64,000 nucleotides of DNA from Rhynchopus sp. YZ270_cl-10 (taxonomy: Eukaryota; Euglenozoa; Diplonemea; Diplonemida; Diplonemidae): positions 310,001-374,000 of the forward strand of contig OZ037854.1 of the NCBI GenBank assembly GCA_964035575.1. The letters are read 5' to 3'. The translations under genes and the position numbers were made by a program. Every line of letters begins with the position of its first letter. Position 1 is the stretch's first letter. Below, one piece after another: positions 19,592 to 31,087 of the stretch. The notes beneath the pieces were generated by a model. The model saw only the letters and a program-made list of their open reading frames with translations. It ran no database searches and was not told the DNA's origin.

Positions 19592-20884
19592 GAGAGACAG
19601 AGAGAGAGAGCCGAATAGAGCGTATTTGGTACCCCAGAAATGCAAAAAAAAACGAAGTATGTGACAACTATGCAGTAAGCAAGAAGTACGCAATATAGAG
19701 TCGTCAAGAGAGCACCAATATTAAAGCTAATATCGGAATGAAGGGATGTGGTTGGGGGGTTGGGGGGGTCCCCATTTCACCCAGGTCATGCACCGAGTCA
19801 TACAACGTATAACGTAATATGATCTGGTGTGTATCAAATACCACTTTCTCCAAAGGTGGCCAAAGAGGGTTAATTTTTTTTTTTGAATTTGGTGTACAAA
19901 TTTGGGCCTTATTTTGAGAGGCTTTTCCCCCCTTTTTATTGTTCAATAATGTATCATTTTTAACATCTGTTCTTTTGCATGCCGTAGGTTTTGTTGCGCT
20001 ATTTGATATACGGATTATTCTAGGTACACTGTCTACGAGAAAAGGCTTTGTATTTTCAACATTTTCTTTCCCACCCTGCCTTAAATCCCTATTCACCAGA
20101 GTTGCACGCTTACGAAGGCATGTTTTTTTAGCTTTACTTCGAATGATGTTATGTCTGCACCCATGAGACCCATTCATCTTTCAAGTCTTTCAACCTTTTT
20201 TTAATGACTTAACAACGTGTAGTCACCTCGCTTTTCGTATGATCTCTCTCTCTCTCTCTCTCTCCACGCAGTTTTAGTGAGACGTCCTTCTTGAGGCTTC
20301 TGTCCCATATTATCCACTCTTTTCCCTTTCTTTAGGTGACTAAGCAAAGGCGGACGGAGGTGGCTGCTATCTAGTGATAGTGGTCTATAATTAAACAAAG
20401 ACTTTTCTTCAGGTGACTAAGCATGAGAGGCTCAGATTCATCCGACAAACTATTCTTTCTTTTGAAGAGGTGACTAAGCATCTTATCAACATTTTTGTGT
20501 GCTTTCATCCGGATGACTGGCATCGTACAGTGAGTCAGTCGGGAGGTGGTCTGCATCGATAACTATTCTTTCGGAGATGTATGTTCACGAGAGGCACACA
20601 TCTTAACTTTTCTTTCTTTGCCATCCCCCCAGTATGTCTCTTCACAGGACACACAGCTTTCCCCCCCCAATTCCCACTAACAAAAACAAAACGTTTCCCT
20701 TATGTGCAAGCAATGGGGAAGGGTGAGTGTTGAACATCCTTTATTCGTATGAAGTGTAGAAGATGAAAAAAGTTTTAAAAAAGCATTGCCCAAAATGGGC
20801 CTCATTCTCCTTGAATTTTTTTCGTCTTGTTGTTTGCTTTGGAAGGTTTCTTAGTTTTCTGTTCCTCTGTCTTCTGTTTATTTA
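19592..20884. repeat. Intergenic, rich in dispersed modules
   Basis: Contains part of module 4 near 20020-20060 (GGTACACTGTCTACGAGA..AGGCTTTGTATTTTCAAC), module 1 (AGGTGACTAAGCATGAGAGGCTCAGATTCATC) at 20411-20450 with partial copies at 20335 and 20467, module 3 at 20501-20566 and a further GAGAGGCACACATCTTAAC piece at 20590. Modules are separated by pyrimidine runs. Confidence 0.7.
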
Positions 20885-20899
20885 GTGATGATCCTGGAT

Positions 20900-21650
20900 G
20901 ATGTGCGCTTTCGTGTGCTTTTTTTGGTGCTTTTTGCCACTACTGCCACTGCTGCATTCTCCTTCGGACAAGAACAATGTGCTCCTGAGTGGTGTCTAGG
21001 AGGGCCTCCTCGGGCGCTGGGTGTGCGTCTCGTAGACACCGCCCACAAACTCCTTGTTGCCGTTTGTGTCTTTCCGTCGTTTGAGGCTTTCCACACCCCA
21101 CCTTCGAGGCAACATACAACGTACGACCTCTGGCACGAGCCACCTGGGGTCCGTCTCCGAATACTTTCGCCTTCAGTAGGGTTGCAGCTGTTCCGGACAT
21201 TGTCAGTACACTTTTGCACCAGGCTATGATGTCCGTTGTCCAATTCCTCACATCGAAGACAGCGCACTGCGCGATCTTCTTAGAGAACCGGTGCTCCAGC
21301 TTCCTGATGATGGCGTCGCAGTAAAGTCTCTTGCGAACTCGTCAGCGAGCGCCCTCTGTGCCCGCTGCACAGTGTGAGCCTGCGTCCGGTCTTGCCCTTC
21401 TTGTGCTGCTTCCCGCACAGCCCCTGTAGAACATAGTAATTGCGTTTGCCTTATTCACGGTGCGGAAACACGTCCTGGTACCTCTTGGGTACGTGCCGTA
21501 GGTGTCTGCTGTGTCTTTCAGTATCCGGACCTTCGCGATGGTGTTGTTGATGAAGGTACAAGTTTCGAGTATATTTTTGGTCCTTTGACTGAAATTCCAT
21601 CGACAAACCGTTCAGCAAGCCCAACATGGAGTCAGATTTCAAAGAAATGC
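20900..21650 (-). other. Decayed coding-like island on the minus strand
   Basis: Unlike the surrounding DNA this stretch is GC-balanced, lacks homopolymers and reads like coding sequence on the minus strand, with conserved-looking segments such as FDVRNWTTDIIAW and a CGRC/CGK cysteine-lysine region. No frame is open for the whole length, so it is probably a broken gene or mobile-element remnant. I do not recognise the family. Confidence 0.35.
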
Positions 21651-21857
21651 TACTCACGATTAAAGATGAGGCTTAGAATCATCTAGATATTTCTTCTTTT
21701 TCTTCTTTTCAAATATTTTCGCGCAGATGCGAAGCCAATCGCAACACATATTATATTATACAGGTGGTTCTTGTATCTAAAGCATCCCCTCATCCCCCTC
21801 CTCTCTCCTCTCTCCTTCACACTTTCCCACAGCCCAACACAAAAACACTACACCAAA

Positions 21858-22517
21858 ATGGCCATCAAGCTCACCTACTTCGACATTGAGGGTGCTGCCG
21901 AGCCTGTCCGTCTGGCCCTCACCCTCACTGAGACGAGCTTCGAGGACGACCGTGTGAAGTTCGAGAACTGGCCTGCCCTGAAGGCAACAACGAAGTACGG
22001 CCAGCTCCCTGTGATGAAGATTGGTGAGGACACCGTTGTGCAGAGCGGTGCGATGCTGCGCCACATCGGACGCAACTACGGTGGAGGCAAGCTGTACCCC
22101 TCTGACCCGAAGGCCGTGCTTGAGACAGAGGAGGTGCTTGGGCTCATTGAGGACTTCAACAGGGCATGGACACCGTGCCTGTACATCGGCATGAGGCCTG
22201 CCGCCTTCGGGTACCCTGAGGACTTCACCAAGACTGACGCCGGAAAGGCGACCGTGAAGGCCCTGCGTGAGAACTTCCTGAAGGACACACTCCCCACCTA
22301 CATGAAGCACTTCACCGCGCAGATCGGCTCCAGGAAGTTCCTTCTCGGGGACGAGCCCACCGTTGCGGACTGCCTTCTCCTCCCCAACCTCCGCAAGTTC
22401 CAGCGTGGGTTCATTGACCACGTCCCTGCCGACTCGCTTGACCAGTACACCGAGATCACTGCCTACATCCAGCGTGTCAAGGACATCCCCTCCATTGCGA
22501 AGTGGTACTCCAAGTAG
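21858..22517 (+). CDS. Glutathione S-transferase, sigma/alpha-like
   Basis: A 219-aa single-exon cytosolic enzyme that conjugates glutathione to electrophiles, or isomerises prostanoid-like substrates in some sigma forms. The N-terminal thioredoxin-like half has Tyr7 in KLTYFDIEGAAEPVRL, the position of the catalytic Tyr in sigma, alpha, mu and pi classes, then GQLPVMKI with the cis-Pro and QSGAMLRHIG (Q62-S63 bind the glutathione gamma-glutamyl group). The helical C-terminal half has the usual TVADCLLLPNL hydrophobic-staple segment. The frame is open 87 bp further up, but the extra residues are not GST-like, and ATG at 21858 lies in an AACACTACACCAAAATG context. Very strong codon bias indicates high expression. 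Confidence 0.95.
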   Translation: MAIKLTYFDIEGAAEPVRLALTLTETSFEDDRVKFENWPALKATTKYGQLPVMKIGEDTVVQSGAMLRHIGRNYGGGKLYPSDPKAVLETEEVLGLIEDFNRAWTPCLYIGMRPAAFGYPEDFTKTDAGKATVKALRENFLKDTLPTYMKHFTAQIGSRKFLLGDEPTVADCLLLPNLRKFQRGFIDHVPADSLDQYTEITAYIQRVKDIPSIAKWYSK

Positions 22518-23219
22518 GAACTACAAGACACTTTATGGATAAGAAGAGTGTGAATGTACCCCATGTAAAGGCAACACAGTGTGTTGTGGTTCCAAGAAAA
22601 TTGGACCACTATCTGTTGCTATTTTTTTGTTCCCTTTTTCAAAAAAGGATTTTCCCCTTTTTGTTGGGCATCATTGATGCCTGATGCTTTTTTTCTGTTA
22701 GTCTGAATGTCCTCATGTGAGTGCAATTCATTCTTTCACGTTATGCCTCTTATGTTTTTTTCCTTCTGCTCCTGCTTTTTTCTTACTTCGACCACTAACT
22801 CGGATTTGGTTTAATTTTTTTTGCGCTTTCAGTGCTCTCCTAAATAGTTGAGAATCAAGATGACTAAACATTCAACGTTTAGTTTCATTTTTTTTACCAA
22901 CTGTTCCGCTTTTTTGAAGGTTTCACTTTCATTTTGCCACTGAACGCTCTGAAGAGCTTTTTTGCACCCAGGTAGGTGCATTTTTCAACGAGTATTTCAC
23001 AGATTTAATTTTTTTTTTTTGCCCTCTGCGCACTTTGCACCACAGGGTCCAACGAAATACATACACTTACATAGTGTAGGTTCTTTTATCTAAAACAGCC
23101 CTCAACTCCCATGACTTAATTTATTTTCCCCCCCCGCTACCGTCCCAACGGAAAACTCCTACAACACTACACCACAGCGGAAACACTGTTTTGTTTCCAC
23201 CCTTTTTCTCCCCTTTAAA
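22518..23219. other. Intergenic region, no gene seen
   Basis: Homopolymer-rich sequence; no clear module, element end or exon was found. It ends in the C-rich leader of the kinase gene. Confidence 0.5.
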
Positions 23220-24854
23220 ATGAAAAGTTTATTCTCACGTAAGAGCGAGAAGGGCAAGAAGGAGAAGGAGCCTAGCAATGAGCCTAACGCACCTGCCAAA
23301 GAGGCGAAGGGCCCGAAGATGAAGGTTTCACAGAACGCAGCCCCTATGAAGAAGAAGAAAATGAAGACTGTCTTAACGAAGGACGATATCAGCAACTACA
23401 CCAGCAACTATGACATGACAAACATCAAGAAGGAAGAGCTTATTGGGAGAGGTGGCTATGGTACCGTATACAAAGGAACACACATGGGAACAGGCGAGAA
23501 GCTGGCGATAAAGGAGATGCCTATGGATGCCTCCTCTTCTGAATGTGTTGTAGGCTCCTTCGTCGACGAGCTGCAGATGCTCATGAGGCTGGACCACGAA
23601 CGTATAGTAAAGCTGAAGGGCCACGAAATCGTACGCGATAAAGAGCTTGCCTGTTTGTATCTTGAGTATATGAGTGGTGGGTCGCTGTTCGGTGCGATCC
23701 AGCAGCATAAGAGGTTGTACGAAATGTTCATCAGAAGGACCATGCGCGATGCAATCGACGGCATCCAATACCTCCACTCCGTAGGAGTCATCCACAGAGA
23801 TATCAAACCACACAACCTTCTTCTTGACGCAAACGGTCGTGTCAAGGTGGCAGATTTCGGCTGCTGCAAAGACATTCAGGAGCGTTTCTCCGCGACAACA
23901 CGCGACATCATTGGTACCCCTCACTACATGGCCCCCGATGCTATCAACGGTAGAATCTCAAAAGCATCGGATATCTGGTCGATCGGAGCCTCGATATGTC
24001 ATATGGCCTCTGGGTTTGCACCGTGGAGTGATGCGGGGGTGATGAACAATGTGCGTCTCATCTTTCATATTGGGAGTGGTCTGGGGAAGGACAACCATCA
24101 TCCAGCAATTCCAGGGCATATCAGCCCGGTTGCGAAGGAAGTCATTAAAACATGTTTTGCGCACTCACCAAACGACCGGCCGACATGCGAAGAACTCCTC
24201 AAGACCCCTTTCTTCTCTGACGTCAACATCCCCCTTGAAGGCACCGAAACAATGGAAAGCTACAACTCCGGCTCCTACCCGGTCAGCTCCTGGGGGGATA
24301 GCACGATGTTCTCGCATCAGCACCAACACCACCACCACCACCAACACATGATGCACGGTGATATGTCCACAATGATGACAGGCACCACCATGTCAGAACG
24401 CTCTGATATGACCACCATGTCGATGGGGATGGGGATGGGGATGATGCATCAGCACCACCACCATCATCATCATCACCATCATCACCACCACCACCACCGT
24501 CCCGACCACGTGGACGGTCTAATTGGATCGCTTGATAGCATACAAACGTTGTCCGTTGGAGGTACAACAATGACCACCGCAGACAGTTTGAGTGCAGGCA
24601 GTACCGCAATCATTACAGCAAAAGGAGATTCAAGTGCTGGAGGGACATCCAAAGAAACTCTTGTCGATAGTGACAGATCGAAGGTGGACACACCCAACGG
24701 AGGTCTTGGCATGAGTGAGGAACAGTGGATCTCTAACTTCGGAGGGAAGAAGAACCGAGATGACTACTGCCCGGTTACACGTGCCAAAAAGAAGATGCAG
24801 TCTTTGAGTTCACCTGCATGCGAAGCAGGCCCAGTCGGCGATGATCAAAATTAA
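23220..24854 (+). CDS. STE11/MAPKKK-like Ser/Thr protein kinase with His-rich tail
   Basis: A 544-aa single-exon protein. After a Lys-rich N-terminus (1-58), the kinase domain spans about 70-335: Gly loop IGRGGYGTV (75-83), Lys98 in AIKEM, the EYMSGGSL hinge, HRDIKPHN with catalytic Asp194, DFG at 212-214, GTPHYMAPD (232-240) and SDIWSIGASI. The hinge and the GTPHYMAPE-type loop match the STE11/MEKK group, which phosphorylates MAP2Ks. The APE motif is APD here, a conservative change. The C-terminal 210 residues are low complexity: Met/Thr repeats (GMGMGM) and two His tracts, one of about 15 residues, then a Ser/Thr-rich tail. No regulatory RA, PB1 or CRIB domain is visible. All catalytic residues are present, so it is probably active. 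Confidence 0.92.
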   Translation: MKSLFSRKSEKGKKEKEPSNEPNAPAKEAKGPKMKVSQNAAPMKKKKMKTVLTKDDISNYTSNYDMTNIKKEELIGRGGYGTVYKGTHMGTGEKLAIKEMPMDASSSECVVGSFVDELQMLMRLDHERIVKLKGHEIVRDKELACLYLEYMSGGSLFGAIQQHKRLYEMFIRRTMRDAIDGIQYLHSVGVIHRDIKPHNLLLDANGRVKVADFGCCKDIQERFSATTRDIIGTPHYMAPDAINGRISKASDIWSIGASICHMASGFAPWSDAGVMNNVRLIFHIGSGLGKDNHHPAIPGHISPVAKEVIKTCFAHSPNDRPTCEELLKTPFFSDVNIPLEGTETMESYNSGSYPVSSWGDSTMFSHQHQHHHHHQHMMHGDMSTMMTGTTMSERSDMTTMSMGMGMGMMHQHHHHHHHHHHHHHHHRPDHVDGLIGSLDSIQTLSVGGTTMTTADSLSAGSTAIITAKGDSSAGGTSKETLVDSDRSKVDTPNGGLGMSEEQWISNFGGKKNRDDYCPVTRAKKKMQSLSSPACEAGPVGDDQN

Positions 24855-27759
24855 ACTGAGGCAAACGGGGTGGGGGAGGGATGAAAAAAAGGTTAAAGAA
24901 TGTATTGGGGGGAGGGAGGGGAGGTTTTTCTTTTTGTTGCCAACTTTTTTTCCCGGGCGTTTTGCACCAACTTCGCCCTTTTTTGTCGTACGCAACAAAG
25001 AAATGAACGCTGCTTTATGGCCATGCTACACTAACCCAATACAATAGCAAAAAAAGAGGAGGGGGGGAGGCTTCGTGTGAAGACACATTCTCGAGTTTTT
25101 ACATTGACACATCATTCTGTTGAAAAAAAAAAATGAAAAAAAAAAAAAAAAAAAAAAAAATGAAAGCAGCCGCTATGCGAACGGAAGCAGTGTACATTTT
25201 TGTTTGCTTTGTTTTTGCACGCGGCAACCAGCCAAAACAAAAACAAGAAGAAGAACGAGACACCGAAAACACAATTTAAAAAAAATAAAAAACACAGAAA
25301 TACACTGACGCTCCTTACCTCCGCTAGCACCCTTGTTACGTGTTTTATTTTTTTGGAGGGGGGGGTGTTTTTATTCTTTTTGATTGTAGAGTGCACAAGA
25401 AGTTTGTTCATCTTTCAAGATGACTGAGCACGTGAGCTTAGGTTCATCACAAATGCTTCTTTTTACCCCCCTCTCCTTTTTGTGACACAATGTACATTTT
25501 CCTTTTTTTCTTTCTTTTTTGCAGCGCCTGTGTCCGCCGATGAACGGTGAGGCGTTTTGCACTTCCAACTACTACTCGTTTTCTTTGCGTTTTGTCTTCG
25601 TATGACAAATTCTCAAAATTCCCAATTTTCCCAATCCTGAGTTTTTTTTTTCTTTTTTTCTCAACTTCACTTTTTTCCCCCTCCCCCTTCCTGTATCTCC
25701 ATTCCCTGATTGCCAGGGCAACGACAGAAGGGAAGCACGTGAGCGGTGATTGTGCCAGGCACCTAACTGCCTAGGCCCTGTCCTGACCTAATTCTCATCT
25801 AGGTGGGTGCGAAGGCGATTGTCGACAACAACAACAACAAAAAAAAATGAACAAAAAAACGTGAGGCCATCATCCGCCCGACCAATCTTTTTCATGGCTG
25901 TTGGAGGTGGATTGGGTATCCCACCCCACCTCGATGGGGTACCATGATGGGCACATAACCTATCTGATTATTTGTGGGTTTTTGGTGCCTGTATGGACAG
26001 AGAGAGAGACCATTCAATATAGTGCGTGAATGAGATAAGAGAGTGTGGTGTTGCTGCATGGGTGGTACCTCCACTACTTTTAATAACAACAAAAAAAAAA
26101 AAACAAGTCTAAACCTTTCAAATTCATTAGCCTTTTGGGCGACTTTGTACAGAACCCGTCCTCGGACAGGGTGATTGCCGATACTACAAAAAAAGACGTT
26201 GAGAAGATTGACTCTCGTTACCCACCAAGGTGGGTACTGGGGTGATTGTCAACTGCAGATCCGGGCTTGTTTTAGGGTGGGTCCGTTTTTTTTTTTGTAT
26301 TGCTCCGTTGTCCCTCTCAACCCGTAGCATAGCATTGGCCCTGATGAGTTGCTGTCTTCAATTTTACGCAGGTTTTATTCTCCCCAAAAAAATATAAAAA
26401 AGCGACAAAAAAGCCTTCGGGCGAACGACATTGTTCCTCTGGGTGATCGTCGAAAGGGCACCATTTTAGGTATCAAAAGCTCCTGCTACCCAGTACCACG
26501 TTTCTGGGGCCCCAGTGTACTGTACTGTCATATCAGAATTACTGGGAAGTTGCAAAAAAAAACAGGCAATAAGGAAAGCGTGCCGCAGTCCGCCAGCTGA
26601 GTTAGCGACACCTTCCTAGAGAGTTGAGGACGATTTGCGTCTTTTTTTGTTAAAAGTACAATGCCTTCAGGTGACGCTGTGTGTACAAGACCATGGGATG
26701 CGATTGTCGAACACAACAAAAAAAAGGCGAAGGTTTGTCTGAATGACAGCTACTCTGAGCCACCAGATTATCGAAAATAAAATACCACTAATTCACAGCA
26801 AAGTGGGCTGGGTGGGTGGGAGGAACAAGCTGGGTGGGAGAAACCATAGAAAAAAAAACTCTAACTTCTGTCTTACCCTCAGTGGTCTTACCCTCCCAGC
26901 CTGTCCTTTTTTTTTTTCTCCTTTGCACAGACTGATTCAGAGAAACTGTAAACAGTAACTTATGGGACAGTTTCTCAGTCTGCGCTGGTTTTTTTCTTCT
27001 TTTCTTTCTTTTTCTTCTTTTTTGAAGTGACGAACGCGGGAGTCATCCATGTTTCAAAAGTTGCCAACTCTTGTAGAACAGTCTTTTTAATGCAACCTGC
27101 AGACTTGACCAAACTCATGAGGGAGCAGACAGTAACACACTCAATATCATTGTGTTGGTGGTATAAGACCACAACTCGCAAGATTCGTTTTTTTTTTTCT
27201 TTCTTTTCTTTTTTGGCTAAGCGAACCTTAGCATCTACTTCTCTTTGTTGTGTATTTCTTTGTTATTTGTTTGCTTTTTTTTTAACAGCTGGGTGCTCCT
27301 CGTGAGGCATATTTGTCTTTTTCAAGTTTGTTTCTTCTTTCTTTTCCTCCCACCCTTCCACCATGCGTGCCCGCCGTAGGTCAAGGCTTTGCACGTATAT
27401 CAACTTTGCACGCTTTTTTTTTTTGCTAGCAGTCTGCTTCTCGGTCACAATGCACTACACGCAGGTGTACCTCATCCAAAAAAACGGGGCAACAGTATCG
27501 GAGTGTACCATTGGTATGCAATGTTATTTCAATGATATAGGTGAGTGACGACACCTCCCCTTTTTGCCAGTTGTGTCCACGTTTAGGAAAGGCGACTCCA
27601 TTTTCTTGGAGCTTCCAGGACCGCACATGCTCCGTTCCCTAGGAATGGTAAAACAAAGTTTTCAAAAAAAAAAAAAACAAACATTACGTTGTTAGCACAA
27701 ATTCTGCACTAGCAGGTTTTTGTCAACACAACAACAAAAAGCTATTTTTTTTTTTTTAA
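24855..27759. other. Gene-poor, homopolymer-rich stretch
   Basis: Modules seen: module 1 at about 25415-25455, module 2 at about 25524-25568, and a GTACAGAACCCGTCCTCGGACAGGGTGATT piece at 26147-26180. Short coding-like islands appear at about 26470-26560 and 27430-27650 but no complete gene could be built. Confidence 0.5.
27430..27647 (+). CDS. Possible exon pair of an unidentified gene
   Basis: Exon-like block 27430-27513 (acceptor TTTTTTGCTAG, donor ATTG|GTATGC) encodes MHYTQVYLIQKNGATVSEC and joins in phase 1 across a 57-bp intron (ending TTTTTGCCAG) to 27571-27647, which encodes STFRKGDSIFLELPGPHML. The composition is coding-like and the splice signals match those of confirmed genes. No family is recognised, and neither the first nor the last exon was located. 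An island at 27027-27170 may belong to it. Confidence 0.25.
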
Positions 27760-29128
27760 CCCTTTAGACCCCAAGCCGTTTTTTCGACCCACTTTTGAGT
27801 TTTGGTTTTTTGGGCTCTCCAACCGGTAAGGGGACCCCAGATGCAAATTTTTGATCGTACCTGGCCGCAATTGAAAGATTTTGAACACAGCTTCCAATTC
27901 CATTTTTTTAAGTTTTTTTTTGAAAAAAAATATTCCCCTCAAAATGAGGTAAGCATAAAATCCGCCTTTCGGTTTTTTACTCGTCCAGCAGAGCGAGGGA
28001 ATACCCGTAAATTATTGCGCTCCGAAAATGGCGTTATTTGAAAGATTCGCCACAAAATCTTTCCAAAGAAAAAAAAATCGAGCAAAAAGTCCTAGTAGAA
28101 CCCAACTTAGATGAGTGTAGCTCTGTTAGCAGCATGTCTAAAAATCGATTTCCCTAACGATTTGCACTGAAACACCACTACACAACGTAAAAAGGCTATT
28201 TTTTCACGTTTTTTGGCATTTACAGGCCCGAAACACCCCCAGAATGGGTCAGAACGACCCTGTGAGCCGAAAATTCACAAAAAAATCACCCTAAAATACG
28301 AAAAAATAGTGAAAACCTGGCTTCTAGTGTGTTTTGGGTGGGAAAAAGGCAAAGAATAGTCAGAAAAACAGTGATTTTGGTGGCGGTCCTCACGAACTTC
28401 CAAAGTGCACTCAGATGCACAAAAGTTTTCGATTCTTGCTTCTTTTGACAGATTTGACATCAAATCTTTCCAAATATGTAAAAATCTTTTCACGAAAATG
28501 AGTAGAACCCTACTTATCAACCCTACTAGCCTTACGACCTTAGCGACGTTTAAACCCGTGATTTGGTGGTAAAATCTCACCAAAATCCGAGGAAATCACA
28601 GATGCATAAAAGTTTTCGATTTTGGCGTATTTTGAAAGATGTGAACGAAATCTTTCCACACAAAAAAAGTGTTTTCACGAAAACGAGTAGAAAATTTTTA
28701 ATCACATGGAGACTCTGAAAAGTGACCCTTTTTTCGTACTTTTCCACGCTCCCCGGCATCCAAGGAAAACCCAGATGCATAAAAGTGTTCTTAGATGGCG
28801 TATTTTGAAAGATCGGTGAAAAATCTTTCAAAATATAAAAAAATGTTTTTCTGAAACTGAGTAGAACCCCAGTAATAGCCTAGTGGTATTAGGAGGGTTA
28901 TTTCAGGGGGTGTTGGTCAAAAAACATGATTTTCCGTGGCAGCTCCGCTTTCCCCCCAGCATCCAAAAAAATATTAGATGCACAAAACTTTTCGATTCTT
29001 GCTTCTTTTGAAAGATCGGCGCAAAATCTTTCAAAATATAAAAAATGTTTTTCCCATTTTGAGTAGAATATTCCTAATTGTATGGCGCCATTCTGCTACC
29101 CATATATGGGTATCTGGGGTCTAAAGGG
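27760..29128. mobile_element. TTAA-flanked piggyBac-like non-autonomous element
   Basis: 1,369 bp with perfect 14-bp inverted ends CCCTTTAGACCCCA, exactly flanked by TTAA at 27756-27759 and 29129-29132. TTAA target sites and CCC-starting ends are hallmarks of piggyBac-superfamily transposons. There is no transposase frame. The interior is an array of five or six diverged units of about 180-200 bp, each with AGATGCA(T/C)AAAAGTTTTCGATT, TTTTGAAAGAT...AAATCTTTC and (A/T)GAGTAGAA; a stray piece of the same unit lies at about 16290-16330. Mobilisation would need a transposase supplied from elsewhere. Confidence 0.85.
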
Positions 29129-29536
29129 TTAAAGTTTTGGTTCAGTTTTAGGTACATTCAGGTTTTGTTTTGCTCTTTCCGGTTCCCCCTCTCTGCTCCC
29201 CTTCCCCCACCCCTTGGTTTTACAAGAGCCAGATTAGACGAAAAAAATTAGAAACTTGGAAGTTGTTGTATGGTGTAGGCAGCCTCGGTTCCATGTATCC
29301 CCGATTCGTTACCCGATGAGTGGATGTAGTGAGAGGACATAGTGTAGTGTATCGTGATAATTGCCCATCATAATGCGTGATACACATCACAATACAAACA
29401 CCCTGCTAGGAGGACGGTAGTGTGGGGGGGGGAAAAACTGTGTCAGATAAGTGTTTCTTAATTGTCTCATATCTGTTACTAGCTAGGCCTCCGTTGGGGA
29501 AAGTCACTTAAAAAAAAAAAGGCGATTTTTTTGATT

Positions 29537-29650
29537 AGATGTAAATCCACGAAATGGATGTCGGACTGCATGGTTGGGGGGGGTCCTCCCCCACGGTGCA
29601 CCGATCATTGTACCAAGGTACACTGTTATGAGAGGGCTTTGTGTGTCATT
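29537..29650 (+). repeat. Module 4 copy
   Basis: AGATGTAAATCCACGAAATG...GGACTGCATGGTTGGGG...TCATTGTACCAAGGTACACTGTT.TGAGAGGGCTTTG, near full length. Confidence 0.8.
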
Positions 29651-29887
29651 GACAGTCAATTTTTTTTATATTCCCTCAAAGATACTGCAAACTTCACCTT
29701 TTTTAAGGTAGGTGGGACTAAGCAATGAGGCTGGGGTGTGTCTTTACCAAAAACTTTGTCATATTTATGACAGTCCTTTGCCCCATATTGAAAGCATCTT
29801 TCGCCTTCTTTTTTAACTACTAAATCTGACTGTGGGTATCGCGTCAACCAAGTGAAATCATATTTTTTCCCTTTGTCTTATTATCTG

Positions 29888-30000
29888 AGATGTAAACCAC
29901 GAAATGGATGTAAGACTGCATGGTTTGGGTGTTCACCCCACGGTACACCCGGTCATTGTACCAAGGTACGCTGTTCACGAGAGGGCTTTGTATTTCAACT
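29888..30000 (+). repeat. Module 4 copy
   Basis: The most complete copy: AGATGTAAACCACGAAATGG, ACTGCATGGTTTGGGTG, TTCACCCCACGGTACACCCG, GTCATTGTACCAAGGTACGC and CACGAGAGGGCTTTGTATTT. It is followed by module 1 (30051-30095) and module 2 (about 30165-30205), the same set of modules found inside confirmed introns. Confidence 0.85.
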
Positions 30001-30205
30001 ACTATTTTGTGCCTACTCTCTGAGGCAGTAACGGCCTTCTACCTTATTAGCAGGTGACCAAACACACTTAAAGGCCTCAGGTTCGTCTTCATCATTTTTT
30101 TTTTCCTCTTTTAATACTGAGCCCCTTTGCCTTTACATAGTGCTGCCTTCATTTTTTTTTCAGTGTCTGCGTCTCAGAGGCGTTTGCGCTATCAACTTCA
30201 TCTTT

Positions 30206-30405
30206 TTTTTTTATGTGTTGTACGAGAGAGACACATTAATTCTGAAGGGGTTTTCTATTTGTCAAAACCAGACAACGTTCTTTTCCACAATATTTTTTTC
30301 CACATATTTTGGGCTAGCTTCGCAAATGCGTGGATAGGAAAAGGACAACTGAGTGACATTCCATCACTTTGCTTTGTATGATACGGGGAAGGGTGGTGCA
30401 CCTTG

Positions 30406-30436
<31 letters not shown>

Positions 30437-31087
30437 CCTTTTTGAAAAAAAAATTGCAATATCAGTTCTGTCTCCGTTTTTGTATTGCGTTACCCATCCC
30501 CATCCCCTTTCGTACTCTCCCAAGAAGCCTCACGATCACATCCAAGACGTATCAGCTGGGTGACTTCACTCCCCTTCCCCCACTCCCCCCCAGCAGCTAC
30601 ATACGTTTTTTCCCCCCTACCCCCCTCCGCTCATGACCCGGACTCGCTTTTGCACACTTTATTTTACCACTCAATATTACTCATGTTCGATTACGGTACT
30701 CCTGCAGAAACTAAAAGATTCAGTATTTTCTCTCTCTTTTTTTTTTATTGTTTTGCAATCGCAGAATTTCAGGAGCTACTCAAATATCTGAATGTGGAAG
30801 CTTTTTTGCTACACAGTTGTAGCAAAACTTCACAGGCAATTTATCAAAAAATTGGTGTATTTTTTTTTTAAAGATGAGACTTAGGTTCATCTTACAAAAC
30901 CCCCCCCTCTTTTTTGTCATGAAATTCAAGTACATCTCAGTGCTTTGACAGCACCGCCCATAAGAAGTCAGGTGTCCCACCCTCTGTCCTAGTTGTTGGA
31001 TGTTGGTTAAACAACAAGAAAGTGAGGTTTTTTTTTTGTACCTCATTCTGCGTTGTTCCAACGTTTTATCAACAAAAAAAAAAAAAA
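30206..31087. other. Intergenic, no gene seen
   Basis: Homopolymers and module fragments only (GAGAGACACATTAATT at 30225, AGATGAGACTTAGGTTCATC at 30873). Confidence 0.5.

Noticed and set aside
29656-29847. Small minus-strand cysteine/histidine-rich protein
   Set aside because: The frame overlaps a module 1 copy and has no splice or start support; the CxxxxxxxCH spacing fits no standard zinc finger.
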